Shown: positions 32,518-46,024, numbered from the stretch's first letter. The stretch is 64,000 bases of DNA from Tethya wilhelma (GCA_964030475.1 CAXIPT010000002.1:978903-1042902); one strand, 5' to 3'. Program-made: numbers and translations. The notes: generated by a model not told the origin, from the sequence alone.

Positions 32518-33827
32518 ATCTTATTCCTCCCAGCTTCTCTTGATCTAACAAATTCCTTCCTTCTGATTTGGTGCAGCACCACTTGTCTGGTTCCTCCAAT
32601 TCTTTAGCAAAGATAGTTTTAAAGAGAGCCATTGCTAATGTTTGAGCATCCACTGAGTCACTCTCCATGTCTGCCAGCTGTTGGGCTGTCATACCTTCAA
32701 TAAATACACGATGTTTTTCCTCCTGAGCATACCCAATGTAGTAGCAACCAAATTATTTCATACGCAGTAACATCACAGTATTAATCCAAATTATTACCTA
32801 ATTTGGACTCATCCGAAGTATTATTTTCCATGGAATCGTCTATCTGAGATTCTATAGTTTACATGATTATGTAATAAAACCATGTTACAGTAATTGTTAG
32901 GAAAAAAAACAGTCATGTACACACCAATCTTGCTTGGCATTTTCGGATGCGACTCCTGTGTACACTCAGCTACCATGGAAGAGGAGGCTGTATATATATG
33001 TGTACGCTCTGTGACTGTCACAGTAATTATAATAAGGCATTGTATATACATTATGTAAGAAAATAAACAATGATTCACCGTTGTTTGTTGGGTAGTCATC
33101 ACTGTCCATCATTAAAGATGAGGAAGAGGGACCGGACTAGTATTAGAAAAAGAGGCAGAAAACTTCCTAAACTCTGTTTCAATCCTGTCTAATTGCACTT
33201 TTAAACCTGAAGGGGCACTCTGATAGTATATATCATGAATAGTACACATTAAAATTGATTACAAATTGGAGGTCAGATGATGGAGGTGGAGATGTAAATT
33301 GGGAGCCATCTGAGCTTACAGGCTGCAGAAAAGTTTTGAGTAAACACAATAGTAACTGTATAATACAGAAGCATTGTTTATTCCATAATTATTTTATTGG
33401 TGAAATACCTGTGAATAACCTGATGAAACAGAGTAACTGTCATCAAAAAATTCCTGACAAAAGTTTATAGTTATCAGCATAAAATATTAGTATTAGTATA
33501 CCCAGTCTCGAAATATGTGTATACACATTGTTACATAGATCTATGTGAGCTTACATCTGTCATAGCTCCAGGAAAGGATGACTGTCCATATGGAGGGTAC
33601 GTATGGCATCAGCTGATAGCTGGGGTAAACAAGTTAAATCCTCTAGGAGGACTATCTTCAAAAAGATAAGGATTGGTTACAGAATTACTATGAACAGCTC
33701 CCAGAATGTCTTTAGGTGATGTTTTTACAGTAATTTCAGGTACAGACACTGTTAGATCAATGGTAGAAACACTTGTTGGATCATGCATTGGAATAGGCTC
33801 TGTATGGGATATGCTAACAATAGTCAC
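32518..33827 (-). CDS. Probable BEN-domain protein, partial multi-exon
   Basis: Minus-strand exons with consistent splice signals: about 32990-32925 (ends KMPSKI), 32839-32798 (SMENNTSDESK) and 32722-32518. The last encodes QTLAMALFKTIFAKELEE, a Lys/Ser segment, then NLLDQEKLGGIR, and ends in a phase-1 GTATGT donor. This pattern (helix, LF..F..EEL, LD.EKL..IR) matches the N-terminal half of a BEN domain. Upstream candidates are a coiled-coil-like stretch at about 33215-33130 (LDRIETEFRKFSASF) and an open exon at 33827-33609. Neither end of the gene was found. BEN domains bind DNA in chromatin proteins and in some transposons. Family assignment is moderate. Confidence 0.45.
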
Positions 33828-36800
33828 ATTGCAAGATTATACCTTGATTGGAGGATCCTGAGCTTTCTCCAATCTTTGAGGCTGCATCAAGGGATTTGTT
33901 GACATCTATAGATACACGCAACTATAATTAAAGTATTTCGACATTTGCATAATCTGTGCGATTTTTTGCATTTTTTATTTTATAGCCATAGCTTTTGAGC
34001 TTTGAGCTTTAGACTTGCTGTGCAGTTGGTAAGGTAGCACTCTACTAAAATACCAAGTAAGAGTCAGGTCTGATTAGTGGGAGGGGAGTTATAGGCTTTA
34101 GAGTTCAAAGGTTGCGATTGCTGCAAGATCGTGACCTTCAGTTTTAAACTCATGTTTTTTCTTAGTGCTCTAGCTATGGAGGTGCAGGGAGGCTTAGCTG
34201 CATGCAAGCGCTTTTGCAGTGCTGCTCTTCAAACAGGAAAAAAGCCTAAAGTATGCAGGTCGTTTGACAAACTTTAACCCCTTCCGTTTTTGCAAGCTTT
34301 TAAAGTTTAATAAAAGCAAACCTAAAACTAATTTGATATAGCCATGCCTTAGTTCAACCATAGCTAAGCTCAACTAGCTACAAAAGAGAGTTGCTAAGGC
34401 TAAAGCAAATTGTACTGGGTTAATCAAACATTTATAAATTTTAATTAAGTATGCATAATAAATTTAGGCCCTAAAGAGTTAATCAGGTGTGGAGTAAGAA
34501 GTCGCTCCTCATTCTGATTGCTCATCTGCCAGCTAAGGAAAATTCATATTAGTGTCCCCAAAAGTGACATAATAGTAATAAGTAGTGATGAATCCTGTAA
34601 TCAAGATGAACATGAAGAGGAACAGAATTAATGAAAAGCACCATGCAAAGTCCTCAAGCCTCGGCACACATTGCTAGTCAGTGCATGTACTTATAATGCT
34701 ATACATAGGATATTGTGTAAAGTACCATCATATCTAGCAACATGTAATTATGCACGCGGATTGTACTGGAATGCTCAGCTGTTGTAAAATAGTTAATATA
34801 TAATATTATAGTATACAAATCTAGCTGACCTGAGACTCTCACTACTAAGTCTCTGACCTGAGTCAAAACAGGCAGACTGAAAAATCTATACATGCAAAAT
34901 TTTATACATCTTTACTGCATAAAAAGCAAGCAAATCTTTGTGTCTTACCAAGAAACAGTGACCAACAGCAATAGCAGCATTGCACTGAGTATATTCATGC
35001 ACTGGCCCAGCCTAATTCCTGTCTGTGTATCGTGCAGTGATCATTGTCTGATTCTAAATAACGCACACTAAATCAGTACGCATGGCCTCAAAGCTAAGTG
35101 CTAAAAGAAGCACAAAAGCCTCAAATCTCAGCAACAACAGCATTTTGGACAGCAAAAAATATAATTATACAAGATCATTCACATTTATGAACGTAAGTAC
35201 ATATACCATCGCTTGTGTCGCTAGAGCTGTCTTTCTTGAGATTTCAGACAGACAGACCAACAGACAGACTGACATAATGACTACCATAGCCCTCTGCATG
35301 TGCTACGCACGCGCCAAGGCATATTATTACACAAACAAGTCTAGAAAAAGGTCAAATGGAATAGGTCCAGATGTAGAGGGGTCCTAATATGACGTACTTA
35401 CTCTGAAGCACAATTAACATCCAGCCTGTTGTCAAACATCAGTATCTATGTCAAAATGCTGTATAAGTAAGACTTTAAACACAGTGGCCAGAGAATTGGC
35501 AGTAGATTACACTGCTGAAGTTGTGTGGACTTTAATCTGCTCTTGAGTAAGGTCCTTAGACAGGATTTCAGTGTGATGAATGGGTAAGGCACTAAAATTG
35601 TGGAAGTAAATCCTGTTTGAAACACAATCCATTTACTGTAAGTCTATTTTTGTCGGAGTTGGGGAACAAGATCCATAATTTAAAACTTTTTGCCCTGGAT
35701 GCATATGTCTACTCCTTGATTTTTACAAATTTGCAAAGTATACAAAAATGGTTGTCATGGGTAAATTGTAAAAGTGAAAGTGTTAATTAGTATTTTTCTA
35801 CGGACCAACCGATCAGATTGTACATGTGATTTCTAATTAAAAGTGATAATTGTAGTCATGTTTATTCGTGAAAAAAGTATTATAGTGAAAGAAAATGCTA
35901 CCTAAGCAAAGAAGAATTCAATTGCAAGCTGCAAGAGCTAGCATAATACAGCATTAAAGAGAGACCTTCTAACCCTGAGGCTGCAGAGAGTCATGCCACT
36001 GTGGTCTTAATCCGAGAATGATCCTGAAGGGTCTATCTTCGACCCTAATGTGTTAGCTAATGAAGAAAGTGCTTTGATCAAAGATCATATCGCAGTGTTC
36101 TTTCTCATGATGATACGATGTCCCTATCAATAGCACTTCATCATATATGACCAGAAGAATACAGAAACTGCGCAAACTATCACAATTGTATTAGGAAAAG
36201 GTCAGCTAGCATACAGTCTGAGAGTGGAGGAGAATCTTTTTTGAAAATGCAGGTTCTTTCCCGACTGTAAACAGGGACAATACCAGACAAAAGGGGTGTT
36301 GTTGAACAATGAAGAACTTTGTGAGGTGTGTGGTGACTATGTACGTGAGAATGCAGTTGTGTTAAGGGTCGTCCAAATATGACGGAAATCAGCTTCACAC
36401 GATGGGTCTATTGGAACCAGGATATCTACGACGGATATCAGAATGTAGGTGGCTACATAAACTAGGCTTTGAGGTATACACTTGATTAAATAAGGAGTTT
36501 ATATAGATGGCCATGAAAACATGGTCACTCATAGAGGAAAGTTTTTAAGATTTTTGATTTCTGGTGGATTTCTCACTAAAAATGAGGCTCTAACCCAAGA
36601 GATTTATTTCCAATCCTCTGCCTGAACGTAGAATAAAGAACAATATGGAGGGTGGATGGAGTGACCAATGAGGCAATACACATGTGTCGAAAGTGAAAAA
36701 CAGAACATTTCATGATTTAAGGGTAATGATGATGAGGGAATTCAATGGGGTACAGAAGACAGCCAACTAAATAAGACCAAATAGTTGTGGTTCTGGTATA

Positions 36801-37922
36801 GGTTTTATAACTGAGAAAAATGGATATCTTTGTCTCACAGATGCTGAATACCAGGCTGCTAAGGCAAGTAATCTAAACATGCAAATGGCAGCATGGCAGC
36901 TTTTTACAGTAAGGGTATTAAACTTCCGGAAAAGTTTTTGAAACAAGTTGAATATGCTACTGACATTGCCAAAGTGAATTACCCCCAAGAGCAAGGATTT
37001 TGAGAGCACATGTCACACAGCATTTGCAGAAGACTTTAAATGCAAACAAAATGAATGCAAAGCAAGGCGGAAAACAACCCCTACACATTTTGGAATGGAG
37101 CAACTTAGTCAAGAGTCCTTGAAAGGAGGCATTATGTAAATATCCCCGAGGGGTTCATTCAAGTTCTAAAATGAAGTTAGATGAAATGCGGAAAGAAATT
37201 TCTTCTCATCCCACCTTTTAATAAAAAAAGCAGAGTTCATATTCTGGAAGTTGGTGTATATTTTGTGTTTCATATTTCTTCTCTGTAAGTTGTGCACAAT
37301 GTTGTTTCCAACGTTTCAATTCAGTTTCCAAGTTGTCTTCTGATGGAAAAAGATTGATTGATTGAAGAAGATTGGATTTCTTACATTCATGTATACATAC
37401 TCCAAAAAATGTTATTAGTATAATACATACTCAAAATACATCCATAAAATATGTACATAAAAATTAATGCCATTTTTCTGGAAAAAAAGGAAAAAATGCC
37501 TCACAAACTTCCTGAGCTAAGGCATGCATGAAACTCCATTTGCTCTAGTCAGTATACTCCAGAACCTTATTGCATTAATTGTTATACATAAATTTGGATT
37601 GTATATCTGTTTGCTATGTTTCAGTACAATGATTAAATGATTATTAATCAAATTACCACATACACTGTAACACGTATTGACTAATAAATGTTCATTTATT
37701 TTGTTACACAGAATTTACAACTTCAAAAAAGCTGACTAAGTAACACAAAAAAGCAATACAGCTTAATCTGCAATGGTACACATCAAAAAGCACAATAGCC
37801 AAACCAACAATAGTTCACCACCACAGAGCAAGCTGTGTGAACCTAGAAGTCCCATCATTCTAGCTCAAAACCAGTTATGATAGACTGTGAATTGAAGTAT
37901 AGCTTCTTCACTGCATCTGAGC
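33828..37922. other. Gene-poor stretch with decayed sequence
   Basis: About 4 kb without a recognisable gene. AGACAGAC-type simple sequence occurs at 35250-35275. At 36190-36420 and 36950-37180 there are coding-like stretches broken by frequent stops and frameshifts. I could not match them to a family and do not call them genes. Confidence 0.4.
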
Positions 37923-38867
37923 TCAAGAGAATCTCACTCTTTTTTCACTTCTCTCTGAAATTTGCTGATAATGCCACCATATGTTTTTTCTGTTAACTTT
38001 TTTTTTATTTTTAGGTAATTTAGCCATGGTAGCATCACAGAGGTCATATCTTTGCTTCGTTTTACAATCTGATTGAGAACATTCACCTAGTGGCAAGGTC
38101 ATTGGCTCCACACAAGCTCTGCAGGCTTTGTAGTGGTCAACGTGTGCCACGGCTATGATGATAGCATTCAGCATCACTTGAGTGTCCAGCTCGTCTTCAG
38201 CATCCTCAACGTCTGCAACTTCTTTCAGGTATCTATTATCACAGGTCCTCCTCTTGACGAACAGAGAGGTAAACTTTACCATGGAATTCTTTCACGATAC
38301 AATTCAACGACTAGTTCGAAAGTTACAGAATCAATCTGCTTTTCCAACAAGACAACTTTGCTGCTTCTACTCCAAAGACCTCTTGAAGATAGCGATGTTA
38401 GGATCTTTGATGTCAACCACCTTAGCTTCCACTTAAACAGTTTCTCCGATGTGGTTGGTTTGGCAATCCAGCACCAAAGCAGCACCTCCACCCTTCTGCA
38501 AGATATCAATGTTTCTCTCAGATTGCTAACACTTGACTTCTGCTTTTAATACTTGAGAACCTCGCACTGCTCATTTCCTTGGCGGGATTTCTTGATTTCA
38601 CAGTTCTTTATTGTATTGGCTTATCCTGAGACTTATAGAAAAAAATTTTTTTTTCTCTGATTTTTATCAAAACTGACAATTTTCACTTGTCCTGTCTAAA
38701 ATTGTGCCATCAAAGAATCGAGAGTGCTTGCCCTGCTTAATACTTGAAAGCGCTCCATGAACAGTTGTTGCAGCCATCAGACATGAAAGCTGCTCCAAAC
38801 TTCGAATCTCAGACAAAGTACTAGCCATGAGGTGAAAGTAGTCATACTCACAGTCCTTTAAATCCAT
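37923..38867 (-). pseudogene. TE-associated OB-fold-like protein relic
   Basis: From 38867 downwards the minus strand shows SSIKQGKHSRFFDGTILD, then VEAKVVDIKDPNIAIF, then an open frame (38282-37923). That frame has a zinc-ribbon-like set CRAC...CSQSDC, then RYDLCDATMAKL. This order resembles an OB-fold protein family that recurs in sponge and cnidarian repeats and is similar in outline to RPA subunits. Stops and frame changes show decay. The family link is from memory of sequence style and should be treated as tentative. Confidence 0.45.
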
Positions 38868-39403
38868 TCTCCAATAGCATACATTATTTATTGTATCACT
38901 CTATTCCAACAAATCATATTAATGTGCACACGCATCAAGTAAAAATTACATTTCATGACATTTGATGATTTTGAGAAAAAAGCTGTTAAAGTTTGTACTT
39001 TTTACTGGATTTGTGTTGATGTCAGTGTTGATGTTTAACACCTACCATGGTTGCCACGGGAGTGGTTGTGGTCAATTAATTAATTAGCAGTTAATTAACT
39101 ATGTGGGCGTAGTGTGTACTATTTGGAATAAGAGTATGTAAGTTAGAACTTGCCCAGAAATTTTGTAACCTCCCTTGTACTTGGTTTGCAAAGGCACACA
39201 AAGGCTAACAGTCAACAATAGGTAGAACGAGGAAAGAACAGAGGGAGAGTTATACCAATGCTTACCTCCATGGAAAGGCCAGGAAGCCTCATTCACATTC
39301 AAGGACTATCAGACGGTCACTGGAATCTCATGGCTCACAGACTGAACAGGTTTGTGCTCAGTGTGACCCTGTTCTTTCACGCCATATATTTGAATTTAAG
39401 AGT

Positions 39404-40615
39404 ATGGTGCGTACTGGCAGTGAAATGAAGAGGAGAAAGAGGCTAAATCCTAACCCAAAGCGTGCTGGTGCTGTTCACATCGTTGCCCAAAACAATTGGC
39501 TGAAGAATAATGTGTTTGATAGCCTTGGGAACTATCTCTATTGTAGTGCTTGTGTCAGAGCAGCCTTTGGTGGTAGACTAAGTCGCCTAAGAGAAGTTAA
39601 ACGTAAGGAAAACTCAGTGCCAGTTACTAAAATGACCAAGTCAGAAGTGGAGGCGCAACGTCTTGGAGGAAGTTTTGTTATGCCTGCTACCCTTGATTGC
39701 TCATTCAAGACATGGTGGAGATCTGTTGAGCCTACTGATGAAGTCGAAGTCAGAACACCGCATGGTAGACACGGTAACACTGGTAAAGTATCTCACTCAG
39801 CAAAGACAGCACTCCATGACGAATTCATAGAGTTTGTTGACATGAACAGTCAACCCAATGGTAGGGCTGCAGATTCATCTGGCCTGACCTTCTGTTTTAG
39901 CCCAAAGTTTACTTCAATTCAGATACCAAAAAAGAATGTCCATCATTACCAGGAGCGAGTGAAGAGATCTGTTGTTGGAGAGTTCAACCGCACCCAGCGT
40001 GAGAGTGGACTGAAAGAGTGTAGTAATGGCTCATTGCACAATTGGCTAAAAGAAGATGGACCCAAGGTTGCTATCTGTCCTCATCGCGAGGACTATTGCA
40101 ACTCTTGCAGTAAGCACATTAATGCTAAGGAAACTACAATCAACCGTTTGAAACAAGCTAGCAACTCTGGACCTAATGAGATCAGGAAATTAGAGGCAGA
40201 GCTAGCTGATCTTAAGGAAGAGCAAGAGAAACACCGGGAGGTAGCACAGAAATCTCATCAAGAGTATGTCAAGGCAACGACTGCGTGTGCGTCAAAGTAG
40301 AAGCAAATTAAAGAGCTCGAGGAGAAGACAACTCCCTCTGACGATGAGATGGAAATGCTAGCTGTTGCTAAGGAGCGGTTTATCGTAGTGTTGTGTGCTG
40401 ACTACCAACAATGTAAACTCGTACCATTTTGGGGTCTGTCCGACCAACCGGGGTCTACTGCAAAAGCTGAATCATGATCTGTTTGGCATAGTCAACCATG
40501 CTGTGCAGTTTACCTGTTCGATGAGACCATCGGCCCAAAAAATACTGATCATACAGTATCATTCTTGCTGCACTACATCCACTCACTCCCTTCCTGGATA
40601 AACCATACATACATC
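39404..40615 (+). pseudogene. Transposon-type protein with coiled coil
   Basis: A 298-residue open frame (39404-40300) starts with a basic region and has CSAC and a CPHREDYCNSC cysteine cluster. It is followed by a long charged coiled coil (INRLKQASNSGPNEIRKLEA onward). After one TAG the frame continues (KQIKELEEKTTPSDDEMEML, RFIVVLCADYQQ). After a frameshift near 40460 it shows VYLFDETIGPKNTDHTVSFL. This layout is that of a repeated transposase-like family seen in sponge and cnidarian genomes; I cannot name the superfamily. The stop and frameshift make this copy a pseudogene. Confidence 0.6.
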
Positions 40616-40752
40616 TAATACATAAAATCAAAAATGATGAAGTGTCATAAAATGTAAATTTTTACTTGATGCATTATGTCCATCTACAATTATCTGCATT
40701 CAGACACTCATGGCTACCCTAATCTCTTAAATTTGTTACTCAGGTAGGTTAA

Positions 40753-41335
40753 GGTTACGGGCTACTGTTTGCTCATGAATATGTTAATGAGCATGCATAG
40801 TTATTTTAGTGCGGAGCAAACCGCAACTTGTGCAAAACCGTTGGCATGATTTTTTGGCGTCAGTTTTTTTCCAAAGTATTCCGCGTGTGACCGTACAAAG
40901 GGGCTCTTTTTAACGGGATTGTATGTGGGCAGGGCCAGATCTAAAAAGAAATTTGACAGCACGTTCAACGACAGAGAAACGGCAGCTTTTGTCTTCGCTT
41001 CTGCTGCAGAATCACGACAAGAACTACCATTTTTTTTCAAACTATAAGAAAGAGAAGCCAGCCGAATAGATCTGGCCCTGAAAATAAGCGTCTAACGCTT
41101 CCATACTCGATCTAGAATGTTGCCTTTTGAAATAAACTGACGCCATAAATTTTTGACTACTCTTTCTGTTCGTATCTCTGAGCGTAGTAAGCCTGCTGAG
41201 GTTGTTTAGGCCTGAAAGTTAAGAATGTCTAAGCTGTTGTTTAAAATTTGGCAGGGAATTGCTGCAGTAATTTGCCAAAAAGAAACTTTTTATTCTTGCT
41301 CGTTAAATATTCATAACAGAATGTACCCTGTAACC
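40753..41335. mobile_element. TTAA-flanked MITE
   Basis: The ends GGTTACGGGCTACTGTTTGC and (inverted) ACAGAATGTACCCTGTAACC are flanked by TTAA at 40749-40752 and 41336-41339. The TIRs continue for about 40 bp (CATGAATATGTTAATGAG versus CTCGTTAAATATTCATAACA). TTAA targets are typical of piggyBac and Kolobok elements. No transposase inside. Confidence 0.8.
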
Positions 41336-41339
41336 TTAA

Positions 41340-42611
41340 GGAAGGTTTTCAAAAAGTGGCCAAAATTAGTATTAATATTATGCGAAAAGTGAATATCTTT
41401 TGAGTTGTTATTTGTATATCCATGAAAACATAGTATGATGCCAACCAAGAAAATTTTGGTGGTATCCAGTCACATGACCTCTACTTTTTGCTGAATCAGC
41501 AAATTTTAATAGTACGTCTCGAACTGTACAAAATTGAGAGCTGCATGTTTTGGTATGAATTATATCTGAAAGAGCTCACAACTTCACATTTTCATATCGA
41601 CAATTTATAATGCACAAAAGAACAGTTTCTATTTAATGCACACCCATTTCAAGACTATAACTTAAACACAAAGCAAAAATTTCTAAATATGAAAATGTGA
41701 AGATGTAGATTATGTTGACCAAATTTAGTGATAGAAATATTGAAACTGAAAATCACTTCTTTGTTAGGGTAAAATGCATACTTTCCTGTGCATTCTTTAT
41801 TTGCCAATCTAGTAGAAATTAAAAGTCATGTGACTAACATTATGGATTCAGTTTGCTTAAAGTATATTACTTAGGAACATTTCTTGTTTCTATGGCTATA
41901 GTAACTATAGTAACAAAGTTACGGCCTTTTTGCATAATTTTTCAGTTAATTAGAAATACCTTTCTACCTGAGTATCATTACTACAAAGTAGTGTTACAGC
42001 CCTTATTCTATGCATGCGTGACACTAAAACTGGCAGGCAGAATAGTTTTACAGCTGAGTTAACTACTGCAGTAATGTTGGGTGTATGGAATGATGTCAAT
42101 ACTACCGTAGAACAGCCACCAGTAAGTGGTTCTAAACAACTAGAAACCCCTGAGCTCAGAGTCTGAGAAAATTTTGGAACTGCCAATATTAAACTCAGAA
42201 GACAACCGCTAGCTATGCATGCATGCAAGATGCTGAGACCTTGGGCCTGAGTGGCCAGGAGAGTAACTGTTAACTGGATTGATGGAGCCCTGCCTGAGCA
42301 GTAATAACAGCGCAATTAAGGCCATACCTAACAGCCAATTAAGGTAAAGAACATATTGAAATTCGACATAACTTTTCAAACAAATTTGCTATTTCCATCA
42401 AAACCTGTTCCTCAGTTAATTAGATTCTTGTCAATTCTAATAATTTGCGGTCATGTGACCTCATTAATATTCATATTATTAATAAATCAAGTAGGCAAAT
42501 ACTGTTGCTATGGCAATGAAATAATCTGAATCAAAACCAGTGTAGTCTCACAAATGTTTTCTGTTAAATGCATACCAGCTGAAATATAAACAGCCACAAC
42601 GGAATGAGATA
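41340..42611. other. Intergenic / outer TIR zone
   Basis: Mostly AT-rich with no gene. A small palindrome pairs about 41580-41598 with 41686-41702 (CTTCACATTTTCATAT). From about 42460, scattered matches to the far right flank (ATATTCAT, GTTGCTATGG) suggest that the TIRs of the next element may extend to here. Confidence 0.4.
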
Positions 42612-42686
42612 TTAAACGAGAAGCGGGCATATATTACTAGCGCGATATGCGTACGGGAAAGCGCGAATTCCACCCCTCACAGGGCG

Positions 42687-42740
42687 TATAAAAGGTCAAG
42701 GGCCCGGCCGGAAGTAAATCAATGCGCCTGCAAATGGCGG
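42687..42740 (+). promoter_or_regulatory. TATA box and ATGGCGG start, left gene
   Basis: TATAAAA at 42687-42693 lies 41 bases upstream of AAATGGCGGA, with GGGCCCGGCC between. The right gene has the same set in mirror image (TATAAAA 46031-46025, ATGGCGGA at 46002). Confidence 0.55.
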
Positions 42741-43781
42741 AAAAATTCAAATCCCCAAGAGACTTCTCTGGTATTTTCTGCTCTTGAATCACACCAACAC
42801 ACACAAAAACCAGCGCACAAAAGCCATTTTAGTGTCAGAACCACGTGGCAAGAGAATTTTTTTCAACCAATGCAGGATTTTGTAACCATCGTGGCATCTG
42901 GAAGTTCAGCCACAGACCCACATTCTGAGATAACAGTAAGAATACTAAATACATATAAAAATAAGTATATAAGTCTTCTGTGACTTGGATAGGTGAGAGT
43001 TGAGAGTAGAGAAGCACCCCCAGAGTCTTTTGTCTTGAGCTTGAGCCGGTTTCTTGATGACAATCAACCCGAGGACCGTACTGTGACACTGACTCTGGAC
43101 ACCTTGACTCTAGAAGAGCCCCACAGCATACCACCTGGTGTTGTTCACAGTAGCTCGCCATCTCCACCGCCACCACTAGATGATCCTGTGAGAGCCAGCA
43201 CACCACCACCTCCAGACAAACCCGAGTCAATGGAAACGGCGATGATGAGCCAGAAGGTAAGACACCAGAAGGAAGAGCATACGTACATCACTTAGTTCAA
43301 TCTAATACAATCATTCACAGGCAGAGTGTACATCAGTCATCCACGGGGTTATAAACACCAGCCCAACTATCCTGACTTTCGTGGATATAATCACTGTCGA
43401 CATTGCCTTTGCGATCCATGTGTCATCTCTCTACCTCCGGATTTCTTCGGAGGATCCTCCAGTGCACACGCAGCCAATGATCAGAAGCGACACAGGCTGT
43501 ACAGGATGTTTTGGAGATTGCTGAAGGATTTAGGGTTGTAGGGAAGGAAGCCAGGACTGTCCGAGATGAAAACCGAGATATTATGCCTAATTGTGTGATA
43601 GAAGTAAGTATAATTGTGTGCAATTTCTAACTCAATACATTCTGTACCTTTGTGTAACATGTAGGCAATCAGGGAAAAATATCCAAGTCTTGATGGACAT
43701 TACAGAGACTACATGTCAACCTTCGAGGCTCTCATGGAGGCAGACGCACTTGAACCTGAAGAGTTACCATCACTAGATTAG
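42734..43781 (+). pseudogene. Transposon gene 1: proline-rich, Cys/His-rich protein
   Basis: Candidate exons: from 42734 (MAEKFKSPRDFS); to about 42948 (FVTIVASGSSATDPHSEIT); 42993-43256, rich in proline and acidic residues (RFLDDNQPEDRTVTLTLDTL); about 43320-43600 with CRHCLCDPC, then ANDQKRHRLYRMFWRLL and RDIMPNCVIE; and 43665-43781 (YRDYMSTFEALMEADALEPE, stop). Splice signals fit, but the frame breaks at the 43320 acceptor and again near 43540. The Cys/His-rich block suggests zinc binding. It is probably an accessory or DNA-binding protein of the element, which is inference. Confidence 0.6.
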
Positions 43782-43983
43782 AGATATTTCAATGTATTAT
43801 ACATACTTAATCATCTTCATCTTCACTTTGAGTCCATAGGAACTAGCAAACCATCCTCTATTAACTCATTGTTGCCATCCAGATCGTCAGCTCACTGTAA
43901 CATTAGTCCACACACAAAAGTATGTCACACAATAACAAAAGTTTGTAAATATACTAGCTGACCTTACATCAACCTTGTTCAAA

Positions 43984-46002
43984 GCTACCAAAGAGATTCC
44001 ACAAATGTGAACGTCTTTGCCTTTAACACTTTCATGGGAGTAGGGCGATCAGGTCGTCGCAAGTCCTTACTGGGTGAATAGGCTGGCGTATGGCAGGATG
44101 ATGTCACCGGACAGTTAGCGTGAAATCCCTATACATATACATACACATATGCAGTGTACAAAAGTACAAAAATATACACATAGTTTAATCATACTCTTGT
44201 CAATATACCTTGTAATGTTGAGGAATATTCAAAATCAAGTGTTGGAGTTTACTGGGCTAATCCTCACAATTTTTCATCGCTCAGTACAGATGGATCTTTA
44301 TGCTTCGTTCTAATTAATGCACACACATCCCCAGTAAAATTGTCTGCAAAACATAATTTGCTCAACATACGTTTGTCGACTAGTTGAGGAAACCAGGTCT
44401 TCCCTCTATCCCGTACACGACCAGAGGCAATCTTCTGCATCTTTTTGCCAACATTCTTTGTACCTACAATACAAATGTACTATATATAACTGTACCTAGG
44501 CTGCTTTGTTCCTACCATGCCACGTGTCATATGAATTGACCAAACCAAGTGTACGAGTGATGTAGCTGGACACAAAAGTGGCAATATCGTGAGCTACCTC
44601 GGTGATGTGAAGGCCTATGTGAATAAACGTGTGGACGTAATGTACAGTACAATCATATTCTCTACACAAGTTACCTCTGGCTTGGACTTGGGGAATAACC
44701 TCCTTGGTACAAGCTAGCTCTCGAGTCTGAGCTACACCATGAGCAGTCCAAGCTATGGTACTAATACCAAGGATCTTGTGAGTGCTGTAGAATAGTACAT
44801 ATCAAGGAGGGTGAACAAAACTCAACTTACTTTCCAGACAAACAAGGCACAGTAGTGTGATAGGCATTTGCTGTTGAGTCGTGTCGTGCATCAGTGATGA
44901 CCCACTACAATAGTGAGAATACATGTAGATAGTACACCTTGTTGTGATGTTTACAAATTTGGTATACCCACCTCCCCTTTCGTAGGGTAATCAGGAAGTT
45001 TCTTGACACCGTCAACAGCAGTCTGCATGCTTTTTTCAGCAGCTTTGCCTATCAGTTCTTTGTAGCCTCGTTTGTGGTACACTGCATTGAAGTGAACAAA
45101 GATGTGTGACATACAATAAATAAATAGATAGAATTCAAGATTTACTTGTGCGGATGTAGTCGTGACCTAGCCCTCCGAAGTGAACAAACTTGCACAAATG
45201 GGTGTATTGTGATGGCAGGATACCGGCACAAGTGAACCCATGTACAAATCTAATAGAAAGAACATGTTAGCTACAAACAATATTTTGAGAAATATTATGT
45301 ATCAAACTTACTTCTGATTGACCAAGTAGTGGCCACCAAACACGCATGAGCTCGACCAGGTTCGTCTCACCGACGACACTGGAAGAGCACTCGGAGAACA
45401 TGGCCTTTCTATATTTGTACGAACATACAATTGATATACATATGTCAGTACAGCTGTTAAACGTCACTAAACAATTAAGGCACATGCACTATAGATTACA
45501 TACCTGAACTACACTCTCAAGACTCCAAGGTGATCTGGAGTTGCCACAGGGACAAGGCGATGCAAGTCCTGCGAGCAAGTCCTCGAAACAATGGTACTCC
45601 GTGACGAACATGGACTCATTGCTATCGTCCGGCTTACCATCAGCTAAGTACACACCTATTTCATGGGTAATAGATATTTACTACAGTACTGAAAGTGATT
45701 TATGTCACAAAACTCACCAAAATTACGCATAAAGGACCTGGTCTGAACATCTCCCTCATGTTCAGAGGTCATGGGTCCATCATCAGTCTCCACACTGTCA
45801 CAAAGAGCGCTAAAAAGACTCAAATTGTCGAGAGGTGGACTGCCTGATGGTGTCAGAAGCTTTCTAATGCTCCCTAGCCTCGTCCCAAAGCCTCTTTCTC
45901 TTCTTGAGTGGAAAAATGGACGTCAAAAGTGTAACGCACACGCTTTCTCGTTCCGCTCACCATTTTCGTCGCTCTGTAAGCTATGACGTTCATGTCCGCC
46001 AT
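43984..46002 (-). pseudogene. Transposon gene 2: transposase-like, about 11 exons
   Basis: Exons with AG/GT borders run from 46002: 46002-45718, 45655-45504, 45408-45312, 45249-45146, 45081-44971, 44904-44831, 44784-44675, 44614-44516, 44463 to about 44265, then short ones to about 43984. Recognisable blocks are RYTFDVHFSTQEEKEAL, LLTPSGSPPLDN, FGGHYLVNQKFVHGFTCAGI, GYKELIGKAAEKSMQTAVDG, WVITDARHDSTANAYH and THKILGISTIAWTAH, then a His-rich end. The D in ITDARHD and a later HDIATFVSSYITR block could belong to a DDE catalytic domain. The superfamily is not identified. Frameshifts near 45880, 45375 and 44260 inactivate this copy. Confidence 0.65.
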
Positions 46003-46024
46003 TTTTCTGGCCGGGCCCCGCCCC

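Noticed and set aside
35082..35387. Open frame of 101 codons on the plus strand.
   Set aside because: Part of it is AGACAGAC simple repeat and repeat-derived sequence; no homology recognised.
36190..37180. Coding-like stretches with protein-like fragments.
   Set aside because: Stops and frame changes every few dozen codons and no recognisable domain; not enough to name a gene.
41950..42315. Open frame of 121 codons on the minus strand.
   Set aside because: No domain, no splice or codon pattern, and AT-rich repeat-like surroundings; most likely chance.
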